From NCBI GenBank assembly GCA_019009955.1, contig CM032230.1, positions 27,656,001-27,720,000 on the forward strand: a DNA stretch of 64,000 nucleotides, in the 5' to 3' direction. The notes beneath the pieces are model-generated. The model did no database searches. It was not told the DNA's origin and saw nothing but the letters and a program-made list of their open reading frames with translations. The DNA is from Riptortus pedestris (Eukaryota; Arthropoda; Insecta; Hemiptera; Alydidae). Made by a program: the position numbers and the translations under genes. Shown piece by piece: positions 1 through 12,654 of the stretch. Every line of letters begins with the position of its first letter. The stretch's first letter is position 1.

Positions 1-380
1 TGAATATACAGTTTCCAATCGAGACTTACAAAAGAGTATTTTTAATAGCGGTTATGACGTACCTAAAACAGCTGTCACCGTTGGGCTTTGTACCGCATCA
101 AGGGAAAGGAACGTTTATTCATACATGGTTTGGAATACAGAATACTTTCTATGATTATGAATTATATTACATTACCTTATAAAAAAAACTACAAGCACGG
201 GAGACGGGGAATATAAAAATATTGAAGACGATGATCTTAAATAATAAATAATTTTATTGTTAAGAAATCCACAGCAACGACACGGGTATAAACTTTAATC
301 ACTGGGAAGGGGAAATGTAAAATATGGTGCAAAGTAAAGGCTTGCGAAAAAATACCATCATCATACAGCCTCAAAAGAAT

Positions 381-408
381 TCCCGGGCGAAGCGGGTAAC
401 GTAGCTAA
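381..408 (+). mobile_element. Second Helitron-like 3' terminus
   Basis: CCCGGGCGAAGCGGG forms a short hairpin, followed by TAACGTAG and CTAA|T. Ends of this type are typical of non-autonomous Helitrons in insects. It abuts the body of the other family. Confidence 0.4.
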
Positions 409-415
409 TATATAT

Positions 416-749
416 ACAAAACATAAAATTACATTTGCAATAGATTGCTTCTGTACAAATTCGATCTGACTTGTAATAACGGAGATATTTTGAATTTTCG
501 AAATCCCATCTCTAAACACCTCCCCTTCTACTAATCCGATTTATCCATTAAAGAACATGGTCTATAGTTTTACATGAAATATTCCATTATCGAGTTTGGT
601 AGGGAACAAACAAACATTTCGACCGCTAAAGCGTTAACAGACTTATATAGGTCTCATTTTTGTTATCTCTTGGATGGGATGCATGGTCATTTGAAAAAAA
701 TGTTCAGTACAACCTCAATAGCTGATTTCCCTTAAGAGAAATCGGCTAA
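416..749 (+). mobile_element. Helitron-like repeat, 3' part
   Basis: Body with CGACCGCTAAAGCG and ATTTCCCTTAAGAGAAATCG, ending GGCTAA followed by T. The 5' half is missing. Confidence 0.6.
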
Positions 750-900
750 TAGCGCTGGTTCCTGCTTCGCCGTTGACAGGCAAACTTGTATGTAGGTTTG
801 TATCCATGTATACAGATTTGTGTGTGTTTGTTAACTACAAGGAAAGATTGGGGGATTCTCATTATGGAAATCTGCTAAAATGTGTATCTTACATTCTAAA

Positions 901-3900
901 ATGAGTTTGTTTGTTGACAGGTGGGTTTGGACCTGGGTGTTGGTGACGGCAGGGGCCGTAGTGGCCATGCCGGACCAGCTGCTCAGGTTGCTGAAGCCGT
1001 GCGGCGAGACCAACTGTGATACATACTTCTACTGCTCGGACAACACCTGTGTTCACTGCAACAGCACTTGCACGCCTCCTGTCGGAGATGGAGGACACAA
1101 CTTCGATCCACAACTATGTGAAAAGCATTGCCAAGGTATGATACGAAGATTTTACTCATTCTTTTTAATTCACGTCATAGTTATGTCATGGATCTGTCTG
1201 CAAACATGTTTTTTTTTTTTTAAACCCAACAACCAAAAATTAATTTTAGTAAATTTTGTGATAGGTAGAAATATATTTTAAGTATAAAATATAGGTATAT
1301 TAGGTGTATAATAAATTTCAACGTATTTTTAATATTTCCAGTTCCCTCGATGTCGATAAAGCTGTAATTAAGCTCGTTGAAGAGGATAACTCTGGCAAAG
1401 TGATACCAGGAAATATTTGTGTGGAACATTTGCTGGTATCCGAAGTACCCTTTCTCAGATTTTGTGTTAACATAAATGAACAAGGACTTCGAAGTGTCCA
1501 TAAACTTTAAATTCAAGTGTTGAATAAACAATACAAACTATTCTCAGTTTGAAATTATTGAATTATAGAAAACCTGTAAACTATGTTTTACTAGACAAAA
1601 CTAAGGTGCATGTGTACATAATGAAAACATTTGAACACTGATTAAACATAATTTGAAGGAAAGGTTGAACGACATATTGCTGTTAGCTTTGGGCAGAAAT
1701 AAATCATATTAGTATGTCAGTTTTATTCCCTGATGTTGTCCCATTGTACCGCCTTTCACAACATATTCCTTTCCTCTGCCCAACATAATTACAGACAAGT
1801 TAATTTATTTAGTATTCATTCGCCATTAATGAAGTGCTGAGCGCTTTCAGGCTCCAATCTCCAACTATTTGATCTCTCTCGATAAGAGCAGAACATGCTG
1901 AGGGAACTTTGGTATCAAGTTGTCTTATTTGAATGCAGGACACGTTATATAAAACGATTTTTGAGATTCGTTCAAGATGTCAATCATTTATTTGCCCACG
2001 GCCCAACTGTCAGATTTCGGTGAAATTTGATTTGAAGGTCTTATTCGAAGACCCAATGGTGAGGGTAAAACGGTTTTTTAAATCCTTGTTCCTTTCAGAA
2101 TATTGCCCATTTGCTTTAAAACAGTCGTTTATTGCCTTTAACTGTCAAACAGTAAGGCAACCAATATTTCCATCCAATAACCAATATCTGTCATAACTTA
2201 CGGTCTTGACCATTTGACAAATTTCAGAAATGAATATGAATAATGGAGATGAAAAAATGGGATAGTTATTTTTACTAAAACCTTGAAAAAACACAAAAGA
2301 TATAAAACAATTTGTACCAATCAAGGTAAAATTACTCAGCACCATTGACAAGCTGGCAGCTGTTCAAATAATTTGCATGTCATTACTGGTTTCGTATGAC
2401 GACTCTTGTTAACACGAATCATCAAATTTGCCTCTCATATGAATGATTGAAATTATTTAAGTGACACCAATGACTCATTTCATTATATGACGTCTGAGTA
2501 AACCTATCTTAAGGTCTTACATTAATTTACCTGGCATGTTTATCTCGTGCATCAGTCTGTATTGTCGTATCCAATCAATTCTTCATACGGTGGGGTAGGA
2601 CAAAATTATAGATTAATTCAATGGGTCCTGAACCTGTAAGAGATCGTTTTGAAACTCTTCTTGAAAAGTATTTTCAGAATTTTTAAAGCGTGACCTTAAG
2701 ATAGTTACTAAACCTAGAATAGTGGGTTCTATTTCCAAGTGTGCAATAGGTATTTATTTCATTAAAAAGTTTCCACTCTGGCTTGAAATGGTGGTAATCA
2801 TTCACAAATAGCCGCAGTACAGTAAAAAGAACTTTAATAAATATATATATTTTTTTTAATTTGGTAACAACTTGATTTAATACAAAGCAGTGGAAGTCTG
2901 GTTTTTACGAGTATATTACTGCCTTTGACATTCCTATAAAAAATTTAACTATCTTTTTTATAGTATTAGTTCACAAAGAAACACTCGAGTTTGAGTGCAT
3001 TTGCACTCCATAGTCAGTCGATTAGATAATGAACATGTAACCTGACTGATTTAACAAAACTACTAACATAACGTGCTTAACAATGTATTTCATTTTTTTA
3101 AATATTATTTTTATTTATTTATAAGGTCCATTGTCCACCTGTCTGTATTGTTTAATAGGGTCCTTAAAGTTTCGCTAACCTTGAAAGGAATTTTTATATG
3201 TCGGCGAAATTTGGCTTACATTTGTAAGTTGATATTTTAAATCATTATTAATAGTTACTCCCTCAAAATTCACCTTACCATTCAATTGGGCCTAGACGTG
3301 TGGAGAAGGGGGGGGGGGCTTGAAATTTGTTTGTCAATGACCTCTATAATGAAATAATTTATTTCATTTTAGCTCTTGTAAACAACGACTATAGTACGCC
3401 GATATTTCAAAAAGCACGCCACAAAAGGGCTTGAAAAATGAACCAATTTCACACGTGAAGGGATCACACGATACCGTCATAGTGCTGCCATACGAGGATA
3501 GATGTAGATCTGTGCATTGTAATGTTTAATTTCTCCCTTTCTAACTACGTTATATCTACAAGACTTGAAACTAAAGCCGCGTGTACTGACTGGTAGCTTA
3601 AAGTGAAATTCGCAAGTGTGGGTTTAGTGAAGGACGAAAGAATAAAGATACAAATAACTCTAGTCAGAGAAAAATGTATACAATAATTGTAAATAATCAA
3701 CAAGATTGGTGAAATAAAATTTTTGGCATAAGTTAATAATAACTTAGAAATAAAAGTCCGTCACGCAGGGGCTGCGTAAACTAAGCAGATTTCCCAGGTG
3801 AAGTTTTACAATAGAGAAATCTGCCTAATAACAACTGTAGTAGTAAGAAACCTCTAAACCTAAAAAACATTATTTAGGGCGCCCAGTAGTTTCTAGCCCC

Positions 3901-4297
3901 AAAAAACAGTTAACCTAACCTCTAAACCTATTCACGAGGGACGAATAGTTATGGAAACGGCCACCAGAGCTCTCGGCGGAAAGTCATAGCCTACTCTTGA
4001 CCACACGCAGAATACAAATGCAAATATCTCGGTTAATATTCAAGATACAGAATAAATGTATAAAACAATATTTATAGTAAATTTAATTAGGAATAAGATT
4101 GGTTATGTACAATTTTCTGATCCGACGTATAGTAACGGAGATATTTCGAATTTTCGAAAATCCTCCCCTCTAAACCCCCTCTCCCACTGGTCCGATTTCA
4201 GCCGTTAACGAACTTGATCTTTCTTTTTACATAAAACGCTTAAATATGAAGTTTGGTAAGGATCAAACAAAAATTGCGACCGCTAGAGCGGTAACAG

Positions 4298-4367
<70 letters not shown>

Positions 4368-7265
4368 TTTTGAACGGACCTCATTTTCGTCATCTACTAG
4401 GTAGAATCGATGGACATTTGAAGAAAATTCCGCCATGAGTACAACCTCAATAGCTGATTTCCCTTAAGGGAAATCTGCAAAAAGCACCACATGTGGAAAC
4501 TTTATCCTTGAATCTCGCATACTTAAATTCGCATGAAAAAAACAACGGGGAATTTATGTATGGAATAAAACGTTACGTGAAATATTGGTTTATTGTTGAC
4601 GTGAAAGGATGGGAGAATAAAGGTAAATAAAATGGGTAAAGATCAATAATTGTACCATACTCAATTTATTCATACAAGATTTTTGACAGACTGAAAATAA
4701 AGGAAATATTCCATTTTTTTTAAATTTATTTTACCCCTCTCCAAAGCCTCATTTCTACTGGTCCTATTTCAGTCATTAACGGACACATCATCTTTAGTTT
4801 TACACGAAATGTTTAAATATAGTGTTTGGTAAGAATCAAAAATAAATCAGGACCGCTAGAATGTATGTATATTAAATATCGACAGACATATAAAGAACCT
4901 TTTACGTACAATACCTCAAGAGAACAATACCAATAGCTGATTTCCCTATTAGATAAATCTGCTAGACGTCAGTCACGCAGGGCTGCCTAAACTAACCAGG
5001 GAGCTTAGGGAACACGAAAATTCTGAAACTTTGTGCGCAAGTGGAGTAGTTGATCCGTGACACAAAAATATTTCTTGTTCGTGCGGAACTACGATTCGAA
5101 GGGATAAAGTCGTCACCTCTTGAAAAAAAAAATAGGTTTTTATATTTCTGAACAAATATTGTAAAAACGGTAATAGATATAATGAAAAGATGCAAATGAT
5201 ATTTTTATGTTTTTTATAGTGTACTTCAAAACAGAGCAATTAGTTGTTTAAATGTCATATTTTTTAAATATTTGCCCTCCTTCAGTTTTTTATATTTGTT
5301 TTATAATGAATCATATAGTATATTTATGGAAATATTCAACCATACGGGATATTCAACCGTATACAAGAAAGTTGAGTTCCGACCACATTTTTCAAAAAAT
5401 AAACTAAGATTTTTGTGTACATACCTGTTAGATTATGAATACGACCCTTAATATTTCTAACAATTAGAAGAAATAAAAAGTTTTTAGGAATACTCAATTG
5501 AAATTAGAATTTAATATATTCACACAATAAATAATAGGGTCGTGTTCCTAATCTGATTACTGGTGTGTATACACAATTTTTAGCTTATTTTTGAAAAATG
5601 TGAGCGAAATACAACTATCATTTATGGTTGAATTTGTCAATAAATATGCAGCTATATGATTCATTATAAAACAAATTTAAAAAATTGTAAAAACAGAGAG
5701 CGAGGAAAAATATGACAAAACCATCTGATTGCATAGTTTTAAAGTACATTAAGTACCATAAAACTATTATTTTTTATTTATTATATATATATATATATAT
5801 TATACGTATATATATATATATATATATATAGATATATATATATATATATATATTTATCTATTACCCTTATAACAATATTCGCTCAGAAATCTAAAACCTG
5901 TTTTTCCGAATTTCTTTTACTTACCAAGGGATTTGCTAAAGAAAAATGGGAAATAGAATGTGTATTTTTTTCCAATAAGTTGGAAATATGCAGTATTTGG
6001 TCTGCTAGTATGGCAGACCAGTAATTGAGATTGTACGCTATATACAAAAAAATTTCTTCAAATGTCCATCGATCCTAAATATGTGAACACGAAAATGTAA
6101 TTTAAATACATTATTTTTAAATATCGGATTTGAATACTATAGAACATATATGTCACCCGTTAGTAGACTATGCGTATATTAATTTCAAGAGGCATCACAT
6201 TACATCGCCTGTTTGGTAGGATCAACGGACATTATTGGAATGTTTCGGATCCCTGGGCATGAGTACAACCTCATCAGTTGATTTACCACATGGAAATCTG
6301 CTTAATCTTGAGAGCATTAAGACAAGATTGTAGTTTTAATAAAGGGAGGGCGTATCTACATTGATGACCTTGCTTGTGATGGTTTCTCCCAGGTTTATCA
6401 TGCTCCTATTGACTAGCATTCATCAAGACTGTTGCTCTCTCCCTTTGTATAGAGGGCGCGTCTAACGTGGAGTAAGTCGCTTTCAATGCCTTCCCAGGCT
6501 AATGTCCTTATAAAGCACTTTATTCCTTTTTTCCAGAGCACATTCAATCTAATACATCGCTCCCATTAATTTGACATCCCAAGGCATTCAGCGTGATATT
6601 GCGTTAGTTCGCGAACAATTATCCCCAAGATTGTATGGCTAAGAGAAGAAGATTAACAAGAAATACGTGTAATGGAGAATAATTGTAGAAGCAATTCTTC
6701 TTGCTAACTTGTTTTGTGTTTGGGGTAATTGTGGTATATCAATACATTGTATTTAACATATGATGAAAAGTCACACGTGAAAAACAAAAGAATGGACTAT
6801 TCAATTTTATGACTATAAAAATAAAGTGGGGTTTGAATAAATTACATTGGCGACGAGGATTAAAAAATAATAGGAAAACGGAAGAAAAGTCCGTTACGCA
6901 GGAGCTGCGTAAGCTAAGCAGATTTCCCTCTTGAAGATTAATAATAGACAAACCTACATACTCCTAACACAACACCACCGTGAATATAAAGTGAATAAAT
7001 ACAAACGGTAATAAGAAATCTTTCCCCTGCCGGCGGGAAGTGTCTCAAATGTAAGTAAACAGATCTGCCAACGGCACACCGGAAAGAAAAACAACTGAAA
7101 CACACCAGAATGTAACATATTCATACTTTTAAAAACTATGTACTATATTTAGTACTGTGATTTATTATAAATCAGAATAATATTTATCTCAATCAATCAA
7201 ATTTTAGTAGTCCAAGAATTTAAGACGGGGGGGGGGCACAAGACCAAATATGTTCTATGTATGTA

Positions 7266-7333
<68 letters not shown>

Positions 7334-10300
7334 GTTTTCAACTTTCAACGGACTTCATTTTCGGCATCTACTGGGTAGGATCGATGGATATTTGAAGAAA
7401 AATGTCGAAATTATGTCATGAATACGACCTCAATAGCTGATTTCCCTAGGGGAAAGAAAAATAATCCTCCAAATGGCACAGTCAGGGTAGAAGAAAGGGA
7501 AAATGTGAGTAGCCAAAATTGTATTGGTCATGTAAGAGAAATTTCATTAAAAACTGATTTGACTATTTTTAAAATGCAATTAAACCAGTATTTTTTGTAG
7601 AAATATTATTTTAGGGGGTGACAGTGACTTTGGGGCTGAACTAAAGGTGGTACTTCGTGACCGTTTTATCATGTGCTTAGGAAAAGACAGTGATGGCATT
7701 CTGTGCATTGAACAATCCCAGGAAGACAGGTGTAGTTGGATTCCAGCACCGACTAACCAAGGAACATGCATGCTATCAAGTGGTTTTCCCAGTTTCTTTA
7801 TTAAAGCAGGAAGTTGTGGGGTATATCAATACATTTAGCATATGATAAAAAAATCACACGTGAAAAACAAAAGAATGGATTATTACTATGAAAATGAAGT
7901 GGTGTATTTGAATATATTACAATAATAAAGGAAACAAATTGGAATTCTGGTTACTAATTTCATTTGTAGGTTAAAAATTGTTGTAAAGAACAATAGATTG
8001 ATGACAGATGTTGAAGAATAGGCCCTTTCCTCCATGGCATACTGAGCTGCTGGCAAGTCCTTATGGTTCTAGCCACCAGCTGCAACGAAATATTTCATGT
8101 GGTCTTCTAAGAATTAGACACAAAAGAAAAACCTTGAACTCGACCTACCTTGTATTTGTAGAAGACAGATATGTTCCGAAATGGATGGGGACTCGTACTA
8201 AACCAAGAGATTCACTAAGGAAAGTCTGCTAAAACACACTTGTTGAAAAATACATACTCCCGTTTAATACACACAATAAACGATATTAATGGGAGATCGA
8301 ACAGAACTGGGGGTTGCAGTCTAATTAAAAAGTTACAGTAAAAAAAAAAAATCCGTCACGCAGGGGATGCTTAACTAAGCAGACTTCCCACGTATCTGCA
8401 TTTATCTCAAAACATAAAAGTTTAATGAGAACAATATTTGGTATTTAGGCTTCAAATAATGTGCTACATAATATAACAGCTTATTGTTAATATGACACGA
8501 GAAGGAGTGGAGCTTTACTGAAGACCGAAAACTAAAAAATTCAAATATCTCAGTTAATAACAAAGATAATGAAAAAAAACGTACATAGCAACATTTATAG
8601 TACATTATATTTGCAATAATATTAATTCTATATTAGTTTTCGATCCGACTCATAATAACGGAGATTTTTCGAAATTCGAAATTAAAAATCAATTTCGTTG
8701 ACGTCGAAAATTGAACCGGGAGAGGGGGAATTTGTCGGATCCAAAAATTTTAGAAAAATGTGTTTGCTAATAAATGTTGTTATATACATATTTTCTGTAA
8801 TATGAATACTAACCCAGATATTTGAATTTTTTAGTTTCCAACATTCAGTAATAGCCCACTCATCCTCATTTCATAATGACAATAGGCCTTATAACATGAA
8901 CTTATTTATTCTAAGCTTAAATACCAAATATTCTTTTCATGAGACCTTTATTAGACGAGATACAGGCTGATTCCTTGTGTAGTGACTTCATTAATTAAGG
9001 TTTTACGTTCTTGTCTCGAAAATGTTCATTTGATATATAACATACTCCATATTTAACTGTTTCAGTCAACACTAAAGATCATATTTCTTATTGGCAGACA
9101 TCGGACCAGGAATAGGGGAGGGGGGGTTAGAGGGGTATTCGAAAATTCAAAATATCTGTGTTATCAGCCTTGTGAAATATGAATGCTTTGCAATTGTTTA
9201 TTTATTCGTTTTTTTTCGTAACTCCAATAATAAGGGAGTAATTCGTACTTCCGGTTTTTAAGTCCGAATATATGGTGTAATGAGATCACTAGTGTGTGAT
9301 ACCAACACCTTGGAAATCTTCTTAGTTTACCATCCCCTGCAGACTGACTTTATATCCGTATAGCAAAAGTTTACATAGACCAGACTTCCATTGCTTAAAC
9401 CATCTGCAGACCCCAAGTCCAGGGGATTCGGATAAACATTTATTGTGTGAAAGAAACAACAGTAATACACAACTAGGCCGAAGGAGTAGCTTGGAATTAT
9501 TTTTTAGAGCCCATAAAGTAGAATACAAATATATTTTAACAGATTTCCCTTAAGGGAATGTCATATTCCACTTTAAATTGAATCAAACCATATGGACTAG
9601 TTCCTCCAGAAAGGGAGGAACCCTTATTGGTTATTAAATTCAACCATAACTCCCTCCCCTTCCCTCCCCCGAATAAACATGTTAGTGTTGGTTTTAAATA
9701 GCTTTTTATACACAGCATGATTTTACAAATGAGTTATTTATTTCCATTTTTGAGGTGCTGGATGGTGAAGGAATTATTATCTCAGGTAAGAAAAAACGCC
9801 TCGTTCCTTAGTGAAGGAATGAGGCGTTTTTTCTTACCTGAGAGTTATTTATTGTTAAGGCTTTTTAGGTATTGTAACAAAGTTATTTATCCTCAAGCAA
9901 TACAACAAGGAAGTTAGGCTTGGAACCAATTTGTAATAGATATCAATTTCCTTTTAATATAATGTGTATGTAAACGTACAGTATTTGTGTTTGTTTTAAT
10001 AACCTTTTTTTTTTTTCTTTTTGAATCCCTAAAATACTTCAATCTTAATTTAATCAAATGATTTTTAATCACACTTTTTATAGTAGAAAGTTAATAAATA
10101 AAATCACAACTTCCCTATTTTATATTTTTATTTAGCCTACATGTTTCACACACTTTAGGTGGCTTTTCAGAAGCACAAATTTGACATATTACAAAATGCC
10201 TTACAGCCATGTTTGATATTGGATCTTTTGGATAGGGTGCATAGCCAATACTGATTAAAAATAATGTTAGCTCCCTAACCAAAAGGACCAAAATCAAACA

Positions 10301-12654
10301 TGTAGACTTTTTGCATTCCGCCAAAATTGTGCTCCTGAAGAATTGTCTAAAGGGTGGAAAACATACAGAGCTAATAAAAATAGAAAAGAAGAAAATAGGG
10401 TTTTTATTTGCTGACCTTCTGCCACTAAAGGTGTAATTATTGAGTTATTTATGGCCAAAAAATATTTAACAATAAAACACTTTTTAGCATCTGAAGGATA
10501 TTTTATAACTATTATAGTAATAAATAAGAATTAGTTTCTAATAATATAAAATTCACTAATTAGTTTCAACATGACTTTTTCTTGGCACACACCGTCATAT
10601 TTGTTTACCCTTAAAAGGAAATATTGCCAGCTCTATCGTTTCAAAAATATGTCATAACTAATCAACTTACTAATTTACTTCAACAATGAATGTTTAATTG
10701 TTTTTTTTTTTGTTACAGATTACATTCTCGACAAAGTTAGGCACTATGTCACGTATAAAGAGTTGACAGAGAGGCAGAGAGAGTTCAGAGAAGAAATTAT
10801 AGGTAGCATATATTTTTTTTAACAATTATTTGATATACTTTTTGTTTATTACTATTTAAACAAAAGACTTAGTATATGATGTTCTGTTCAAAATAAAAAC
10901 TAGTATCTTAAAAAGAAGTCAGAAAATGTTAAGAATAAAACTTTCTAATAAATGTTGCAGATCTCATTGAAGGGCTGAGAACAATGGTTGCTTTCTCATT
11001 AACCCTTAGTCTCCTGGTAGGAGTGGCAATGATTGCAGGTCTTGGATTTGCCTGGTTGAAGTATAGAAGACCCCAGAAATCAAATCAACGAGAAAAAGAA
11101 ATTGAGAAAATTCCTACCGTTTCAGTAAGATCATTTTTTAATTATAACAGTAATAATTATTATTATTATGAGGTGAGGCCGCTAAGGAAGATGGAAAACT
11201 CAGAAAAGTTATAATTTATTCTCAGTGAACATAGATCGAAACCTTTTGAATTAATGCATAGAACTTAGCTCTACATTGCTTATAAAGATAATGTTGTTCA
11301 ACGATTAAAATTCTCTATTTCTAAATAGTATATTTAATTTACTCTAAATCGAGTGGAAAATGTCTTGGGGAATCAGTCACTCACAATTTATAAAAAATAC
11401 TATGTTGTCTTCATTCGAATATTTGCCACATTCTCATGTGTTACATAATTAACATGAAATGGTATTTTTTCCCCCAAGAAGTTAGGTTTACCATGTGAGT
11501 TAAGGTAAATCTAGAGGCATGGGTTCAATTCCCATGTGGCCATAGGCATTCATTTGGTGACAAACTCATTAAGCAAAATCCTTGGTCCACCCATCCAACT
11601 AGAAAAGGATGGTAACCTATAGATAACCACCTCCAATTAGCCTTAGTAATATAATGTGAAATGAAATAAATAGCAAATTATTTGTCTTAGAGGTTGCTAA
11701 ATTGGAATGGCATAACAGTTTTATCAACAGTTGATAAAAGATGCATCAAGGACGACTAATGAAGATTTCCTATAATTTTATAATTCTTCATTTTGATTTA
11801 TTTTCTTTATTTTTTGTTAGGTTTGTTTTATTTTTATTGTAGGGCTTTTGATGTTTTTTTTTTGTTTGTACATAAGTATTCTCCTGAATAACACTGATAA
11901 TATATAAAACCACATAATCTCCTTACAAATAAATTATAAAGTAGCTGTTGGATACAGAGTCGATGCCTATAAATTTAATATAAATAAATTAAAACCTTGA
12001 TTAGGGCATTCACTAAAAAGTGGGTTGTGTGTCATAAACATAGTTTGTTTTTTTATAAAATAATTCATCATTATTATAACAAAAAAATAAATAAACTTGA
12101 TAATGTAGTAATACTTTAAACCGGATGAGTATGGGTAAGGATTTATAAATTTCTCTTTTGATTGAGGGGCTCCTATTGTTTATTATTTGAAGTGGAAAGT
12201 CAGTTGTAATTCAAAATATCTGTATTAGATGCACACGATATATATTTGTACCAGACACACACACACTCACTAATGTTTACATTATATTTATGTCAAATTA
12301 ATTTTTTTGATTGGCTCTATTCCATCATACCTTTATAGTAAAGAAAAATTATTTTCTAAGAGAACTGTACACTTTTGTTATTCCATTAACTATTTGTTTC
12401 TTAAATAAAGAAGAAACTTTATATTCACTATACTTTCTTTATAGGATGTTATTGGAAACAATAATAAAGGCTGTGGTGGGAATGGGCTTCGAGTTGACTT
12501 GCCAACAACCGGAGTTCCAAGTGTCGCAACAACAACGACCCCTATCTCAACAAGACATCCCAGCGAAGATGCTACTCTTGAATATGCTTATGACAACCCA
12601 GGCATGACACCTAGCCCAGTTTTGGCTGACAATAGGGGAGAAACTAATTTCTAA
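901..12654 (+). CDS. grnd: Grindelwald-like TNF receptor, four coding exons
   Basis: Coding exons are 901-1135, 10719-10802, 10961-11124 and 12445-12654, all with GT/AG borders and matching phases (1, 1, 0), giving about 230 residues, close to the size I recall for fly Grindelwald. Exon 1 encodes a hydrophobic leader (WVLVTAGAVVA) and a cysteine-rich domain with the series CGETNCDTYFYC, CVHC, CTPPV and HNFDPQLCEKHCQ. Exon 2 encodes a charged stalk starting DYILDKVRHYV. Exon 3 encodes one membrane span (VAFSLTLSLLVGVAMIAGLG) followed by the basic stop-transfer KYRRPQK. Exon 4 encodes a cytoplasmic tail ending with a YDNPGMTPSP motif. Family knowledge: Grindelwald binds the TNF Eiger and signals to JNK from the plasma membrane. 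The start is uncertain: ATG 901 is used, ATG 880 is in frame, and TTGACAG at 914-920 looks like an acceptor, so an upstream exon could supply the true start. Confidence 0.75.
3756..4480 (+). mobile_element. Helitron-like repeat, full-length copy
   Basis: Begins GTCCGTCACGCAGGGGCTGC, a 6-bp-stem hairpin, then AAGCAGATTTCCC. It ends with GATTTCCCTTAAGGGAAATC and TGCAAA. A (TA)n tract lies at 4302-4365. Near the tract come GACCGCTAGAGCGGTAACAG and, nearer the 3' end, GTAGAATCGATGGACATTTG, both family hallmarks. The two ends share a subterminal inverted repeat (GCAGATTTCCC / GGGAAATCTGC). No coding capacity. Class assignment is inference. Confidence 0.75.
4620..4965 (+). mobile_element. Diverged Helitron-like repeat, 3' part
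   Basis: Contains TCATTAACGGACAC, GGACCGCTAGAATG and an eroded palindrome GATTTCCCTATTAGATAAATC, ending GCTAG. Three bases later a new 5' end (GTCAGTCACGCAGGGCTGCC) starts, so this is another head-to-tail join. Confidence 0.5.
5783..5850. repeat. (TA)n microsatellite
   Basis: Interrupted TA tract in grnd intron 1. Confidence 0.9.
6889..7456 (+). mobile_element. Helitron-like repeat inserted in a Gypsy relic
   Basis: 5' end GTCCGTTACGCAGGAGCTGC, where the stem ACGCAG/CTGCGT is kept. A (TA)n(CA)n tract is at 7270-7333. The 3' palindrome is reduced to GATTTCCCTAGGGGAAA. It lies between the primer binding site and the gag relic of an old LTR element. Confidence 0.72.
7460..7838 (+). pseudogene. 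Gag-like remnant
   Basis: In the interior of the old LTR relic, frames read IFKMQLNQYF and, after a stop, AELKVVLRDRFIMCLGKDSD, which resembles Gag of insect Gypsy elements (L-R-D-R-F-x-x-G-L motif). Degraded and short. Confidence 0.35.
8352..9337. mobile_element. Two opposed Helitron-like copies, second subfamily
   Basis: A plus-strand 5' end at 8352 (TCCGTCACGCAGGGGATGC) leads into the subfamily body with CATTTATCTCAAAACATAAA and ATTTGGTATTTAGGCTTC. From about 8700 the same body runs inverted to a minus 5' end near 9337. The two halves form an imperfect large inverted repeat. Confidence 0.55.
9780..9843. repeat. Nearly perfect 30-bp inverted repeat (hairpin)
   Basis: Arm 9780-9809 (TCTCAGGTAAGAAAAAACGC...) pairs with 9814-9843 across a 4-nt loop (AGTG) with a single mismatch that is a G-U wobble in RNA. 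Each arm carries CAG|GTAAGA, a perfect splice donor, on opposite strands. It is in intron 1 of the grnd-like gene. Confidence 0.95.
11490..11665 (+). mobile_element. SINE copy, 5' truncated, in grnd intron 3
   Basis: Contains GGTTTACCATGTGAG, the B-box region GGGTTCAATTCCC and AAAGGATGGTAACCTATAGATAACC. More diverged than the others and lacks the first ~30 nt. Confidence 0.7.

Larger units (their letters stand above)
6330..7921 (+). mobile_element. Old Gypsy-type LTR element relic
   Basis: A segment of about 110 nt (6731-6846) recurs at 7815-7921 (GTATATCAATACATT, CACACGTGAAAAACAAAAGA). The first copy ends TTACA and is followed by TTGGCGACGAGGAT, a primer-binding-site sequence familiar from insect Gypsy elements. 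I read these as LTR 3' ends, with most of the 3' LTR deleted. The Helitron-like copy at 6889-7456 sits inside. Confidence 0.45.
1136..10718 (+). other. Intron 1 of the grnd-like gene
   Basis: 9.6 kb of AT-rich DNA. It carries Helitron-like copies (3756, 4620, 6889, 8352), the old Gypsy relic, two TA tracts and the hairpin at 9780. I see no further host exon in it. Confidence 0.6.

Noticed and set aside
9717..9917. 66-codon frame over the hairpin at 9780
   Set aside because: Its composition follows from the inverted repeat and AT-rich flanks; no splice or family support.
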